In this document: one piece after another, positions 1-9,202 of the stretch
Numbering within the stretch: position 1 is the stretch's first letter
How the letters are laid out: each line of letters begins with the position of its first letter
Source of the DNA: a virus
Virus record (IMG/VR): IMGVR_UViG_3300031951_000283
Span: 1-47,403 of that record
DNA length: 47,403 bases
Reading direction: 5' to 3' (one strand)
The notes under the pieces: model-generated
The model's database searches: none
What the model saw: only the letters and a program-made list of their open reading frames with translations
What the model was told of the DNA's origin: nothing
Translations under genes and position numbers: made by a program

Positions 1-892
1 TATATTGTGACGCTAACTGGTCTCCATGGAGCGAGTTTATTGCCGACATTATATCTGGTACACCATAAAAAGTATTTAAAGGCGAGTACTGTTTAAAGTG
101 TATTATTTCATTTGGTCTTGGATCCGATGCAACTGGATTCGGATTTTTTGCACCAAAATTTCTAAAATAGACAACCTTGTTTCCGATTATCTGAACATAG
201 CCATCTCGCAATCTACGAACACGCATTGTAGTTGCTGGTATATGACCTACATATCCAATCTCTCCACGAGTAGTTCTTCCAATTTCAAGATACCCGTTTC
301 CGATTGCTTGCACATCTGTATAAACCTTCATCATTGTTGTTGTAAAAGAATCATCATCATTCAATGACTCTAGCCATTCGTGCATCTCAATCTTTGCACG
401 TTCAATTCTATTTCTTGCTCTTGACACTTGGTCTGTATCTTTGTTTGACTCTAAACGAAGCATTGTGCTTGGTGCAACTTCAAAGTCATAACCTAAACCA
501 ACAATGTTTTCTACTTTAGCATCAATTGCAGCATGGTTAGCAAATGATGTGTCGTAATAGTTTGCAAGTTCATAAACATTCCATGGTGGTGTGATTACAT
601 CAAATAGTCCATAGCCGTTTCTGTATACCGTTCCAGGGTTAATTTCTTTTGACTTTGCATCTCCAAGTCCGTGTTGCTCTGCTCTTGCACTATCAATATA
701 ACCTTGTCCTGGATCGTTTGCTGACTTCTCCATAAAACGTGATGTTCTTCTTTTAAAGTTATTATCCAAACCAGAATATGATTTTAATTCTGTCCATGTC
801 TTGTTGAATGGGTCTGCTGTTTTAAAAGAGTCTGCTGGCTCTATAAGATTATCAATGCTCGCCCTAAGAATGTATTCTTGATCGTCTGACAT
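1..892 (-). CDS. phage portal protein (N-terminal part, runs off the window)
   Basis: The minus-strand frame opens with ATG at 892 (the TAATG overlaps the stop of the preceding gene by one base) and stays open to base 1, giving about 297 residues. It starts MSDDQEYILRASIDNL and includes PPWNVYELANYYDTSFANHA and NEIIHFKQYSPLNTFYGVPD. The second matches the conserved core of PBSX/HK97-type portal proteins, where this segment precedes the crown and clip. A portal forms the dodecameric DNA channel at one capsid vertex and binds terminase. The rest of the gene lies to the left, where capsid genes would be expected. The family call rests on recalled motifs, not a search. Confidence 0.85.
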   Translation of the reverse strand, partial: MSDDQEYILRASIDNLIEPADSFKTADPFNKTWTELKSYSGLDNNFKRRTSRFMEKSANDPGQGYIDSARAEQHGLGDAKSKEINPGTVYRNGYGLFDVITPPWNVYELANYYDTSFANHAAIDAKVENIVGLGYDFEVAPSTMLRLESNKDTDQVSRARNRIERAKIEMHEWLESLNDDDSFTTTMMKVYTDVQAIGNGYLEIGRTTRGEIGYVGHIPATTMRVRRLRDGYVQIIGNKVVYFRNFGAKNPNPVASDPRPNEIIHFKQYSPLNTFYGVPDIMSAINSLHGDQLASQY

Positions 893-1296
893 TATTCTTC
901 GTCTCCATACTTTGCAATAGTGTCTTTTGCTGCCTGTACTGCTCCAAGGTCATTTAGGTTAGGAATTAATCCAGCCTTCATTCTATCTACTTGTTCGCTG
1001 TACTCTTCATCAGTAACTCTTCCCATACCCGCAAAAAAATATGGCTCCCCGTCTGGCTCTCCATAATATGCTGCTGCTTGCTTTAATTCTGCAATTCGTG
1101 CTAGATCACCTTTTATTGATGGAATGTTTAATATGTTTCCATTTCCATCAGTAAACCACTTGCCGTTCGACTTTTTCCAAACATAGATACCCCAATCATA
1201 TTGCTTATCGATTAGTGTGACCTTGGTTTCGCCTATCTGGCCAGGCATTCTTGGCTTGCCTTTTTTGTCAAAAAGTGGCTGATCTTTGTGTTTCAT
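892..1296 (-). CDS. hypothetical protein upstream of portal
   Basis: This is a protein of about 134 residues, not recognised. It is soluble and charged, with a Trp/Tyr-rich middle (YDWGIYVWKKSNGKWF) and an acidic end (KYGDEE). Its stop overlaps the portal ATG, so the two are translationally coupled. A GTG at 1302 is in frame, but the ATG at 1296 is preferred: a TATACT -10 box at 1304-1309 lies 7 nt upstream, which leaves no room for a transcript starting at the GTG. A head-tail or portal-associated role is only inferred from position. Confidence 0.75.
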   Translation of the reverse strand: MKHKDQPLFDKKGKPRMPGQIGETKVTLIDKQYDWGIYVWKKSNGKWFTDGNGNILNIPSIKGDLARIAELKQAAAYYGEPDGEPYFFAGMGRVTDEEYSEQVDRMKAGLIPNLNDLGAVQAAKDTIAKYGDEE

Positions 1297-1303
1297 AACC
1301 ACC

Positions 1304-1312
1304 AGTATACCA
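1304..1312 (-). promoter_or_regulatory. near-leaderless promoter (-10 TATACT)
   Basis: On the minus strand TGG-TATACT (extended -10) ends 7 nt before the ATG at 1296. The start point expected 6-8 nt downstream of the box would fall on or next to the ATG. Confidence 0.5.
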
Positions 1313-1314
1313 CA

Positions 1315-4300
1315 TCATACTGCAGATGACGTAGACTGTTGCCACAAAACGTTTTGGTATATGTTGTACTCGCATTGGCCAATACCAAAAACCTTGTCTG
1401 TGCCAGTTATTATTTTATTTGTTCCAACGTAACTCTTATATACATCTTCTGGGTCTACCCCGTAATAACTAATTGAGGACTGCACCAGAACACCATTCCA
1501 TAGGAAAAAATCTGGTACCCAGTATTCCCAATCTAGAGTTAGCGGACCAGATCTCTTTACTTGGAACCAAGGTCGTTTAGAAACCTTTTGAACTTCTTGG
1601 AGGTTGGTAGATTGATAATAAGATATATTATTAAACAATAATGGCCCATTTAGTTTGATAGATCCAAACACTCCAGAAATATCAAGTAGGTTAGAGAAAG
1701 AAATACCTAAGAAAGCCCACTGCTTAATTGTTAGTACTGGATCCTTAACAACTTTACCATTTAGATAAAATGCTATTCCATTTTCTATTCTTCCAGTTAG
1801 TGCATTGACTCCATAGATCTTTCCTCTTTGTCCAGTCTGATCATTGGCAACTATGTAAAATCTAATGTATGAGTTTTTTGCTTCAATTTCAAATATTTGT
1901 TGTGGCGCATATGGGAAGTAGTCTTCGTCAAATCTAACTGCAAGTTGCATAGCCATAATCTTATCGAAGTTAGTAGTTTGATTTTCATTTATTGGAATTA
2001 ATAAACCTCTATTGATTAAAGGATCTTGCTTACCTCTAACCTGAATACCGCTTGTTCTTGTCATATATAAATATGGTGATGTATTTTTATAAATACTGTA
2101 AGGGTTTTTGCCTTTGTAATTATAATAAATACCAGACTTTTTATATGGGTACATTTTTACATAAGGGCTTGTTCCTATAGGATTACTGTTATTGTTAAAT
2201 GCCTGGGAGCAATATTCTAATTTCTTTAATTTAACTTTGTTTCTTAAAATATTCTTTACCTTAAATTCTAAGTGCGTAACCAAAGAAAGTTCATTAAAGT
2301 CTACATTAGACGGAGGATAAATAATCATATTGTCTATGACTTCGTATTTACTGCTTATCCAGTTGTTTCCTGGTTCTACAGTTCCTTCTTTTGCTGCTGG
2401 CTCAATATGCGTAAAGAAAGAATTACTTTGAGTTGCTCCTGCTTTAGTATATTGAAAACTTACAAAAGACCTTACAAGAGATTCACTGGTGTCATACTTA
2501 TATGTTCTAGTTACATTATATTGCAAATCTTCATAATCTCTATATCCAGTAAACAGAAAATTATCTAAAGAATCGTATGTTCTTTTTTTAGGATAATTAA
2601 ACTTATTGTAAAGTTCTGCATAACTCCATTCAGTTGGATCTGTTTCTATTTCAAAAAACTTAGACGGGGCTGGATAGTTTATGTTAAACTGTAAGAAGTC
2701 TAAGTCATATACTCTGTCTCCCTCTGCATCATCAACAAATTGTGCATAATATGTTAATGGTTGATAATCTTCCCAATATCCAACTGTATCTATATCAAGT
2801 TGATACTCATCAAAATATCTTGACGCAACTAATGTATAACTCGCAGTATGATCTAATATCTTATCAAAAAGCATTAATCCAGGAGTTCCGCCATCAAGTA
2901 TGTAGTCCCAAAGTTGCTGATTGTATAACCCTCCATCTAAAGTAATGGAGTGAATATAATCTTCAATTGTATTGTAGTCTGCTGGAAGGCCGTCTGCTCC
3001 GAATGCTGGTGCAATCAAAGAATGATTTCTAGCATTTGAAAGTCCAACCTTATAAATATTTCCATCAAACCAAGAAGCAAAATTTTCATCATTTCCAATG
3101 TAAAGTTTACACTGTGAAATATTTCCAAGTATTGCTGCTACTTCTCCTCCATACCACTTAATTAAATTTTCAATATGGAATCCAGCATAAAACTTTTCGC
3201 CAGTTATTATTTCTATATTTTCATGTTCAATTTCTATAGGTGGATTATCTCCAAACTTGACAACATATGTAATCTTTTTTGCATCTTGATAAAGATATAT
3301 ATGGAAGTAGTTTTGATTAGGGTCTATAACTTTAAACAAAGTCATAGGTTGTTCAACACCATTGATATATCTTGGAGATCCAGTTTTCTTAAAAACACCG
3401 TAGATGCTCTTAACCTCTTGTGCCAAGAAATTTAAATTATTAAAATATAGTTGTGCACAATAATCAGAATTAGGTCTTACCTTAAAATACTCATCCCCTA
3501 ATTCAGATGGCAATTGAGAGTTTATGGATAGCCAGTTGTTGTAATATAAACTACTATTTACTCCTTGATAATTAATTAAAAATTCTGGAAGACTGTAGTC
3601 TGGCGTAGAAAGCATATTGTTTTCAGAATTTAAATTATCATTTATTCCCTGGTTCCAATTGCCGATATCTGGATAAGAATAATTATTTGAATAATCAGCA
3701 AATGCATAGTCAATAAGCAGAGACTGTCCACTATATGCGGTATTTATATTATCTGGTGCTTGAACTCCCTGGCCAAAAACAAGCCTTCTTTTTGCTACAA
3801 TATTAGAAACTTTATATGGATATATTCCTACACAATCTACCTCTATTGGAGATACGTCTTCATATGACCAGAAACCAAGCCATTCTTTTGTAGAGTTAAA
3901 CTCTAAATCAGCAGTCTTATACGATAAAGATAATACTTCTTCTCCATTTATGTAAAGTTTTGAAGAGTTGTCTAAATACAAAATATGAACAAGCATTGGT
4001 CTTGTCCATTCTCCAATGTAATGTGACGCAGACTTGTTTCCTATCTTTAAAACTAAAAATGGACCGTCTACATACAAGCCACTATCGTTTACTAAACTTC
4101 CAAATATTTTTTTAGGCTCTGTAGCATTACAATTTATTCTTAGCCACATTTCAACTGTATATGTTCTATACTTTCCATTATCATTTAAAAATCCTTCAGA
4201 TGGAAGAATTAAAGATGGTTTACCGTCGTTTGGAGTTATGACTGTGCAGTTTGCTGTACCGTAAACCATTGGTGCTCCAACATTTTTAGCAACAAGAGAG

Positions 4301-5016
4301 TTTTTCTTAATCAAGTAGTACCCAGTGTTTTCCTCTAAGCCATATGATCTTGCTGGATATCCATACTCAGTTTCATTAAATATTCCAGTAGGTATTTGTA
4401 CTGGAGTAATTCCTAAAGATGTTGATGCAAACTCTTCTGACCATTGCCCAAGTGTTAAGCCATTTACTAAGACTGTGTTTTCTTCAGAATCAGAATATCC
4501 TCCAAGGAAGTTTGCTTTAAATACTAATCTCATTTCACCGCTAATATTTGGTACAGTAAAGGAATTAGAAAGAAACATCCACTTTTCCATTATTGTCGTA
4601 TTAAATATTTTTGTCTTTTTTACCCAATCACCTAATGGGACATCGTAATATTCGTAACCAATTTCATAACCTGTTATATAAGCGCTAGTTGAATATACCC
4701 ATACGCCTATAGAAAAAGTTCCTAAGTCTTTATTTATATCAGAGAAGTCTAAGATGCTTGAACTAACACATGAAAACGAACCACTATCAGATGATATTAC
4801 GTTTCCAGATATTTTAGTTACACTAGAGTTTGTAAATGGTTCTCCAATTACACCCAATGCCTCTTGAACGGAGCATCCTTCTGTAGCCCAACTATAAATG
4901 TTTCTATCAGCATCAGATATTAGTGATAAATAATCAGCGCTATCATCTAACGACCAAAGGGCGATTGGATGTTCTGCGAAGGCTTTTTCTGCATAGAGAT
5001 TAGATTGGATAGACAT
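1315..5016 (-). CDS. large LamG/concanavalin-like virion protein (minor tail protein)
   Basis: This 1233-residue protein has several stretches typical of LamG/concanavalin-A jelly-roll domains. One reads YTVEMWLRIN then LYINGEEVLSL (about residues 285-365); another near the C-terminus reads IAFYLNGKVV then QWAFLGISFS. The N-terminus (AFAEHPIALWSLDD) resembles the opening of LamG-type minor tail proteins in actinophages. These domains usually bind glycans or form beta-sandwich modules in tail tips. There is no signal peptide or membrane segment. It lies between the RNR gene and the gene before portal, with its own -10 box 9 nt before the ATG. The tail-tip or receptor-binding role is inferred from domain type and size. 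Confidence 0.7.
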   Translation of the reverse strand: MSIQSNLYAEKAFAEHPIALWSLDDSADYLSLISDADRNIYSWATEGCSVQEALGVIGEPFTNSSVTKISGNVISSDSGSFSCVSSSILDFSDINKDLGTFSIGVWVYSTSAYITGYEIGYEYYDVPLGDWVKKTKIFNTTIMEKWMFLSNSFTVPNISGEMRLVFKANFLGGYSDSEENTVLVNGLTLGQWSEEFASTSLGITPVQIPTGIFNETEYGYPARSYGLEENTGYYLIKKNSLVAKNVGAPMVYGTANCTVITPNDGKPSLILPSEGFLNDNGKYRTYTVEMWLRINCNATEPKKIFGSLVNDSGLYVDGPFLVLKIGNKSASHYIGEWTRPMLVHILYLDNSSKLYINGEEVLSLSYKTADLEFNSTKEWLGFWSYEDVSPIEVDCVGIYPYKVSNIVAKRRLVFGQGVQAPDNINTAYSGQSLLIDYAFADYSNNYSYPDIGNWNQGINDNLNSENNMLSTPDYSLPEFLINYQGVNSSLYYNNWLSINSQLPSELGDEYFKVRPNSDYCAQLYFNNLNFLAQEVKSIYGVFKKTGSPRYINGVEQPMTLFKVIDPNQNYFHIYLYQDAKKITYVVKFGDNPPIEIEHENIEIITGEKFYAGFHIENLIKWYGGEVAAILGNISQCKLYIGNDENFASWFDGNIYKVGLSNARNHSLIAPAFGADGLPADYNTIEDYIHSITLDGGLYNQQLWDYILDGGTPGLMLFDKILDHTASYTLVASRYFDEYQLDIDTVGYWEDYQPLTYYAQFVDDAEGDRVYDLDFLQFNINYPAPSKFFEIETDPTEWSYAELYNKFNYPKKRTYDSLDNFLFTGYRDYEDLQYNVTRTYKYDTSESLVRSFVSFQYTKAGATQSNSFFTHIEPAAKEGTVEPGNNWISSKYEVIDNMIIYPPSNVDFNELSLVTHLEFKVKNILRNKVKLKKLEYCSQAFNNNSNPIGTSPYVKMYPYKKSGIYYNYKGKNPYSIYKNTSPYLYMTRTSGIQVRGKQDPLINRGLLIPINENQTTNFDKIMAMQLAVRFDEDYFPYAPQQIFEIEAKNSYIRFYIVANDQTGQRGKIYGVNALTGRIENGIAFYLNGKVVKDPVLTIKQWAFLGISFSNLLDISGVFGSIKLNGPLLFNNISYYQSTNLQEVQKVSKRPWFQVKRSGPLTLDWEYWVPDFFLWNGVLVQSSISYYGVDPEDVYKSYVGTNKIITGTDKVFGIGQCEYNIYQNVLWQQSTSSAV

Positions 5017-5025
5017 TATGAGTCT

Positions 5026-5034
5026 ATTTTATCA
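5026..5034 (-). promoter_or_regulatory. near-leaderless promoter (-10 TAAAAT)
   Basis: On the minus strand TGA-TAAAAT ends 9 nt before the ATG at 5016, in the 20-bp gap after nrdJ. There is no clear Shine-Dalgarno sequence between box and start. Confidence 0.45.
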
Positions 5035-5036
5035 TA

Positions 5037-7067
5037 CTACGAGATTTTTATTTCGCAAGCATCTGTAGTACAGTACATTTCGCCCTGTGCCTCCAGATTT
5101 TCTACTCCGTCATAAATAGCAGACCAATCAATCTTTTTGATCTCTCCAATATAACTGTCATACTCTTCTTTAGTTATTTGTGTGTATGGCTGCTGCGGAT
5201 ATGTGTGATTTCCCATAGGCAAGAATGAAACAGCCTTTAGTTGTCCTTCGTACATATGTAAGGCAGGCGCTACATGCTTTGATTCAGTTTCTTTGTCAAA
5301 TGAAAGCGTTACGGAAACGCCATTGTCTGACCAGTATTTCTGAGCAGTAGCAGCAAGCGCAATCTTCTCAAATAATGTAACATCCTTTTCAGATCTTGGA
5401 TGTCCAGAGTGAACTGGGAAATAAACGACAGTTGTATTCGCAGATACAAGGTCAGCCTCCATCTTATATCCAGCAGCCTTGAACAAGTGAATCATTGGGT
5501 CGGTATTCCCAAAACGAATTGCTCTCAAGAAATAGTCTCCGCCTGGTGCCCAGTGCACTCCTGGAGTTGCGCCAGAAAGAATTGATACAGACCCTGATGG
5601 CTTAACAGTTGTGACTCTAATGGACTCACGAACGCATAGCCATTCAGAATAAGAATGATCATATTTACGAATAGTGTTGTAACCTTCGTCCATCCATTCA
5701 CGCACAACAGGTAAGCCAAATTTGTCTGAGAATGATGCTATGCCTGTAAGTGATGTACCAATACGACGATTACGTTGCATAATTCCATTTGTCTGTTGCC
5801 AGTGTGTAGGAATCAATGTTACAGTCTTGCCATAGAGGTAGGCAAACTTAAGGGTGCGTAGAAAGTCTTCCTTAGATTCATGACGATTTAAATGTACCTC
5901 GACCAAGGTGCATAGTTCGTATGATTCCAATGGCTGCTCTGCACAAGGATTGAATCCCATTACACGGTAATCTTTACCATCTGGTGCATCCTTAAGTCTG
6001 CCATAGTTTCTAGCAACGTCAAGCCAAATAAATCCTGGCTCTCCGTTATCAACGATTAGGTCTACGTAGTCTTCGTATCTTGTACCTACCGTCGCAGAAA
6101 TAGAATTGTTAGACATCCATGCCCAACCTGGGTTTTCTGGATCAAATGAGTTACGATCTGGAAAAACCTCAGCATTCTTTAAATTCATAAAATCTTTATC
6201 TTCTGATCCACCCAAAGCCAATGTGGCAGATCGTCTAACATTTCCTGATACTACACAGGTACCAATAAGGTTAACGATATCTACAATTGCCCTTGAGTCA
6301 AGTGTTTCTCCCGCTCTACCGCCGATTACAGACCTGATCTGCTTATGCAACTGTATAAGTGGTGCAGGTCCGCTTGCTGTACCGCCAAAACCCTTGATAG
6401 GCGCTCCTAGAGGCCTAATTAGGTCATAGTTAAACTCTTGGATATACATGTTAGGCTTTAAAAATGAATTAATTAATAATCTAACAGACTCTACCCAACC
6501 CTCACGAGTATCTGGTATTTCGTATACCTGTGCTGGCTCTGTTGGTTCATAAATAGGAAGTTTCTTCTCCCCGCCCAAAGTATCAAAACCTACACCTACA
6601 CCCATCATGAGAGCATCCATTACCCAGCCAAACAACTGTCCTGGGTCATTGCGATCAATATCTTTAGTCGATACCATAGCGCAGTTTTGAAGTGCTGCAG
6701 AGTTCTTTTTCTCCATTGTTAAGGCTGTTCCAAAAGACCATAGCCCTCTTCCTGGAGGTGTCCACTTAAGTTCAAATAAACGCTGGTATGCTTCTTTTGC
6801 AGATGACTGAGCCTTATAGTCATTCCAAGGTAGTCTGTTTTCTTTTGCGTGATTCTTCTGGGCTGAGTACATACCCTCGATTACTCTACGACAAACCTCA
6901 TGCCATCTTTCCTTGGTACCATCTTCCTTCATACGGGAGTAGGTACGGATAAATGTAATCTCTCCTAATGAATTGCCACCAGCATCTGTGAAGCCAAATG
7001 GTGGTTCCTTTGTTTTATACTCGTTTATGAACTCTTCAGACAAACGAAAACTAAAAAAATCAGACAT
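5037..7067 (-). CDS. nrdJ: class II (adenosylcobalamin-dependent) ribonucleoside-triphosphate reductase
   Basis: This enzyme reduces ribonucleoside triphosphates to deoxynucleotides using a radical generated from coenzyme B12, independently of oxygen. At 676 residues it is slightly shorter than the monomeric Lactobacillus-type enzyme (about 740). The active-site motif NPCAEQPLES (Cys375, Glu377) is followed by Cys386; the first active-site cysteine sits in QNCAMVSTKD (Cys129). KPSGSVSILSGATPGVHW is the conserved triphosphate-reductase loop. The C-terminal pair Cys666/Cys671 (CTTDACEIKI) matches the redox tail that regenerates the active site. A spaced Shine-Dalgarno (TAGGAG) and a promoter precede it. 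It would supply dNTPs for phage replication and implies that the host makes or imports B12. Confidence 0.95.
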   Translation of the reverse strand: MSDFFSFRLSEEFINEYKTKEPPFGFTDAGGNSLGEITFIRTYSRMKEDGTKERWHEVCRRVIEGMYSAQKNHAKENRLPWNDYKAQSSAKEAYQRLFELKWTPPGRGLWSFGTALTMEKKNSAALQNCAMVSTKDIDRNDPGQLFGWVMDALMMGVGVGFDTLGGEKKLPIYEPTEPAQVYEIPDTREGWVESVRLLINSFLKPNMYIQEFNYDLIRPLGAPIKGFGGTASGPAPLIQLHKQIRSVIGGRAGETLDSRAIVDIVNLIGTCVVSGNVRRSATLALGGSEDKDFMNLKNAEVFPDRNSFDPENPGWAWMSNNSISATVGTRYEDYVDLIVDNGEPGFIWLDVARNYGRLKDAPDGKDYRVMGFNPCAEQPLESYELCTLVEVHLNRHESKEDFLRTLKFAYLYGKTVTLIPTHWQQTNGIMQRNRRIGTSLTGIASFSDKFGLPVVREWMDEGYNTIRKYDHSYSEWLCVRESIRVTTVKPSGSVSILSGATPGVHWAPGGDYFLRAIRFGNTDPMIHLFKAAGYKMEADLVSANTTVVYFPVHSGHPRSEKDVTLFEKIALAATAQKYWSDNGVSVTLSFDKETESKHVAPALHMYEGQLKAVSFLPMGNHTYPQQPYTQITKEEYDSYIGEIKKIDWSAIYDGVENLEAQGEMYCTTDACEIKIS

Positions 7068-7082
7068 GTATTTCTCCTAATT

Positions 7083-7136
7083 GAAAACTCTAATTGCTTA
7101 AGTATACCAGAGTTTTTGTTTTTAGAAAACTCTAAT
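7083..7136 (-). promoter_or_regulatory. nrdJ promoter with flanking 12-bp direct repeats
   Basis: On the minus strand the extended -10 TGG-TATACT (7102-7110) is flanked by two identical copies of ATTAGAGTTTTC (7125-7136 and 7083-7094). The upstream copy also pairs with AAAACTCT beside the -10 box to make an 8-bp inverted repeat. The layout looks like an operator around a regulated promoter. No NrdR box was recognised. Confidence 0.5.
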
Positions 7137-7158
7137 GTTATTATTGAGGTTTATAGTT

Positions 7159-7785
7159 TTAGTGAATCCAGTGTTGTGGAACCATATACTTATAACCACT
7201 CTTTACTAAATGTGCTGTGTGATGATAAGGTGGTGATGGTGGAAACACAATAATACTTCCAGGCTTTGGTTTAACTGCAAAGTGATATGTTGAGGGATCT
7301 GCCTTTGCAAAATCTGAATCAGGAGTTCCACCCTGAATAGGACCTTGAGGATCTCTTATTGTAAATGAAATTTCTCCACCCTCATAGTCGTCATTAAGAT
7401 ACATAACAAAAGAGACCTTTAATCTCTCATCACCTTCTTGCTGATCAAAATGTGCACCCATAAAAGTTCCAGCCATATATTTCTTAATAGGGTACATTGG
7501 AAATAGTTTTGGCTCTTCTGTTATACCCTGTGCTTTGGCATAATCTCTTGCTACATCATCAAATGCTTTTTGCAAGGTTTTATATATATAATCATTCTTT
7601 TCATCAGTACCTTCTGAAGGAGCAATAGTCTTGTCTGTTCCATACACATAATGTTGACCGCTACAAGCAGCCCACTCACCCCACTCATCAGCATTATCTT
7701 TTTCAATTGCCTCAACAAGTTTCTTTGGGTCCTCAATTACATTTGTGTAATAGTAAACCTTTTCTTCTAATACTTCTCTATTCAT
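7159..7785 (-). CDS. 2-oxoglutarate/Fe(II) dioxygenase, prolyl-4-hydroxylase-like (1)
   Basis: This 208-residue protein has the double-stranded beta-helix core of the prolyl-4-hydroxylase superfamily. The iron-binding pair is AHFDQQ (His112, Asp114); the distal His lies in PYHHTAHLV (about 188-192), and a basic residue for 2-oxoglutarate follows in SGYKYMV. YLNDDYEGGEISF is the strand typical of phage and bacterial members. It is the last gene of a run of four dioxygenases and has a good Shine-Dalgarno (AAAGGAG). The target is unknown; candidates are Pro or Lys residues of the fibre proteins in this window, or a small metabolite. Confidence 0.85.
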   Translation of the reverse strand: MNREVLEEKVYYYTNVIEDPKKLVEAIEKDNADEWGEWAACSGQHYVYGTDKTIAPSEGTDEKNDYIYKTLQKAFDDVARDYAKAQGITEEPKLFPMYPIKKYMAGTFMGAHFDQQEGDERLKVSFVMYLNDDYEGGEISFTIRDPQGPIQGGTPDSDFAKADPSTYHFAVKPKPGSIIVFPPSPPYHHTAHLVKSGYKYMVPQHWIH

Positions 7786-7795
7786 TTTTGCTCCT

Positions 7796-8455
7796 TTAAT
7801 ATTTATTGTTTTCGTAAAAGCCTTTAACCTTAATAAAGCCTACGAGAACATATCTGATTGGTCCTGCTCCTACATGCCTAACTCCATGCTCATACTCCTC
7901 ATTTCCTGGAAATATAAGTAGATCTCCTGGCTTTGGTCTTAAGTCTGAGTTCTCCTTGTTCATAAAGAAAAGAGTTCCATCTACATAGTCATCATTAATA
8001 TATAGTATAGCAGCATATCTAATTGAGGGGTCAGTATGTTGATCTGTATGTGATTTTAATTGAACACCTTCTTGCATTCTTTGTAATGTAGCAAAGCCAG
8101 TTAATTCTAAGTCTGAATTATTTATTGAAATTAGTTTATGCATTCTATCTTGTAGTTGATGAGAGACTGGGCTATGCCCTATGTCAAGATTTTTATCATC
8201 CCAATCTTTCGTAATTTCATACTTACCCTCGGCAACTAAATTTTCTACATCATCTCTACCAAATTTTTCCATACAAAATCTTTTAAGACTTTCTCTATAC
8301 GCCTTAAACCAAGTTTCATTTGGTGTTGTTTCAATAATGTCAAGCATCATTTTTAATTCATCTTTAGATGCAAAGTTGCGGACAATAAGAACTTCTCCCA
8401 GAACCCGCTCTGTCTCAAATCCTTTATCTTTAAGTTCTTTTTCTAAAAATAACAT
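7796..8455 (-). CDS. 2-oxoglutarate/Fe(II) dioxygenase, prolyl-4-hydroxylase-like (2)
   Basis: This 219-residue protein carries the full metal and cosubstrate set: KSHTDQH (His136, Asp138), distal His190 in YEHGV and Arg201 in PIRYVLV. LYINDDYVDGTLFF is the family core strand. The N-terminal 120 residues are helical and charged with no known domain. It starts 2 nt downstream of the next dioxygenase gene in the same direction and is probably cotranscribed with it. The sequence differs clearly from its neighbours, so the cluster is not a recent tandem duplication. The substrate is unknown. Confidence 0.85.
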   Translation of the reverse strand: MLFLEKELKDKGFETERVLGEVLIVRNFASKDELKMMLDIIETTPNETWFKAYRESLKRFCMEKFGRDDVENLVAEGKYEITKDWDDKNLDIGHSPVSHQLQDRMHKLISINNSDLELTGFATLQRMQEGVQLKSHTDQHTDPSIRYAAILYINDDYVDGTLFFMNKENSDLRPKPGDLLIFPGNEEYEHGVRHVGAGPIRYVLVGFIKVKGFYENNKY

Positions 8456-8456
8456 A

Positions 8457-9200
8457 TTAATTTTCCACCTTGTATTGATTACCCTCTTGATCTATTTTAT
8501 ATCCTTTTTTCAATAATTCTTGCCATTCTGCTCTTTCAACTTCTTGCTTTGCTCTTGTCTCTTTCATTTCTTCTGCCCAAGCATCTCTTAGTTCTTGTGG
8601 GTATGCATCTTCTTCACGATCATCCCAAAAAGAACCGATTGTATATCTGGTTCCGCTTTGTATTAAGGTTACTTCATGCATATTGTTAAATCCCCCGTCA
8701 AAGGCAGCAAGCATTCCCACTTTAGGCTTTATGGTTATTTGTTGATCTGGAAAATTTAAAAGTCCACCCTCAAAAGTATCATTTAAATATAAAAATGCAG
8801 CATATCTACTTCTAGTAAATGCTCCAGAATGTCCATGCTCATCAGTATTATCAGAATGTTTCCTAGCATAAGCACCTGGCTCCCACTTCTGAGTATGATA
8901 CCCAATTTGAGAAATTATTTTTGGATCTAAATCATGAACGCTTGCAACGGCATTTATAATTCCATTTTTAATTTGTGTAAAAATATCAGCAGGTAATCCT
9001 TCAGCAATTACATGCTCATCATTATCTTGTGGCAAAACAGAAGAATAAGATTCATAAAAAGATATAGGCATCCAGTTAATAGTCCCAAGTTCTGCATGCT
9101 TGTCTAAAACCTTTATAAGTTTATTAGCAGTTTCAGGGTCGATAAAGTTTTCATAAAAAACTATATCTTTTGTTAATCTATTTTTATTTTCTAGATTCAT
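8457..9200 (-). CDS. 2-oxoglutarate/Fe(II) dioxygenase, prolyl-4-hydroxylase-like (3)
   Basis: The 247-residue protein shows RKHSDNTD (His115, Asp117), distal His175 in NNMHEVT and Arg185 in SGTRYTIGSFWDD, the complete catalytic set. LYLNDTFEGGLLNF and ITIKPKVGMLAAF are conserved core strands. A charged tail (about residues 200-247) rich in Glu and Lys may be coiled-coil. A Shine-Dalgarno TAGGAG precedes the ATG, and only 2 bp separate it from the upstream gene. The substrate is not evident from the sequence. Confidence 0.85.
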   Translation of the reverse strand: MNLENKNRLTKDIVFYENFIDPETANKLIKVLDKHAELGTINWMPISFYESYSSVLPQDNDEHVIAEGLPADIFTQIKNGIINAVASVHDLDPKIISQIGYHTQKWEPGAYARKHSDNTDEHGHSGAFTRSRYAAFLYLNDTFEGGLLNFPDQQITIKPKVGMLAAFDGGFNNMHEVTLIQSGTRYTIGSFWDDREEDAYPQELRDAWAEEMKETRAKQEVERAEWQELLKKGYKIDQEGNQYKVEN

Positions 9201-9202
9201 GT

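Noticed and set aside
7068-7158. A cobalamin riboswitch before nrdJ
   Set aside because: The 91-bp gap is too short and AT-rich and lacks a B12-box-like core; only repeats and a promoter are seen.
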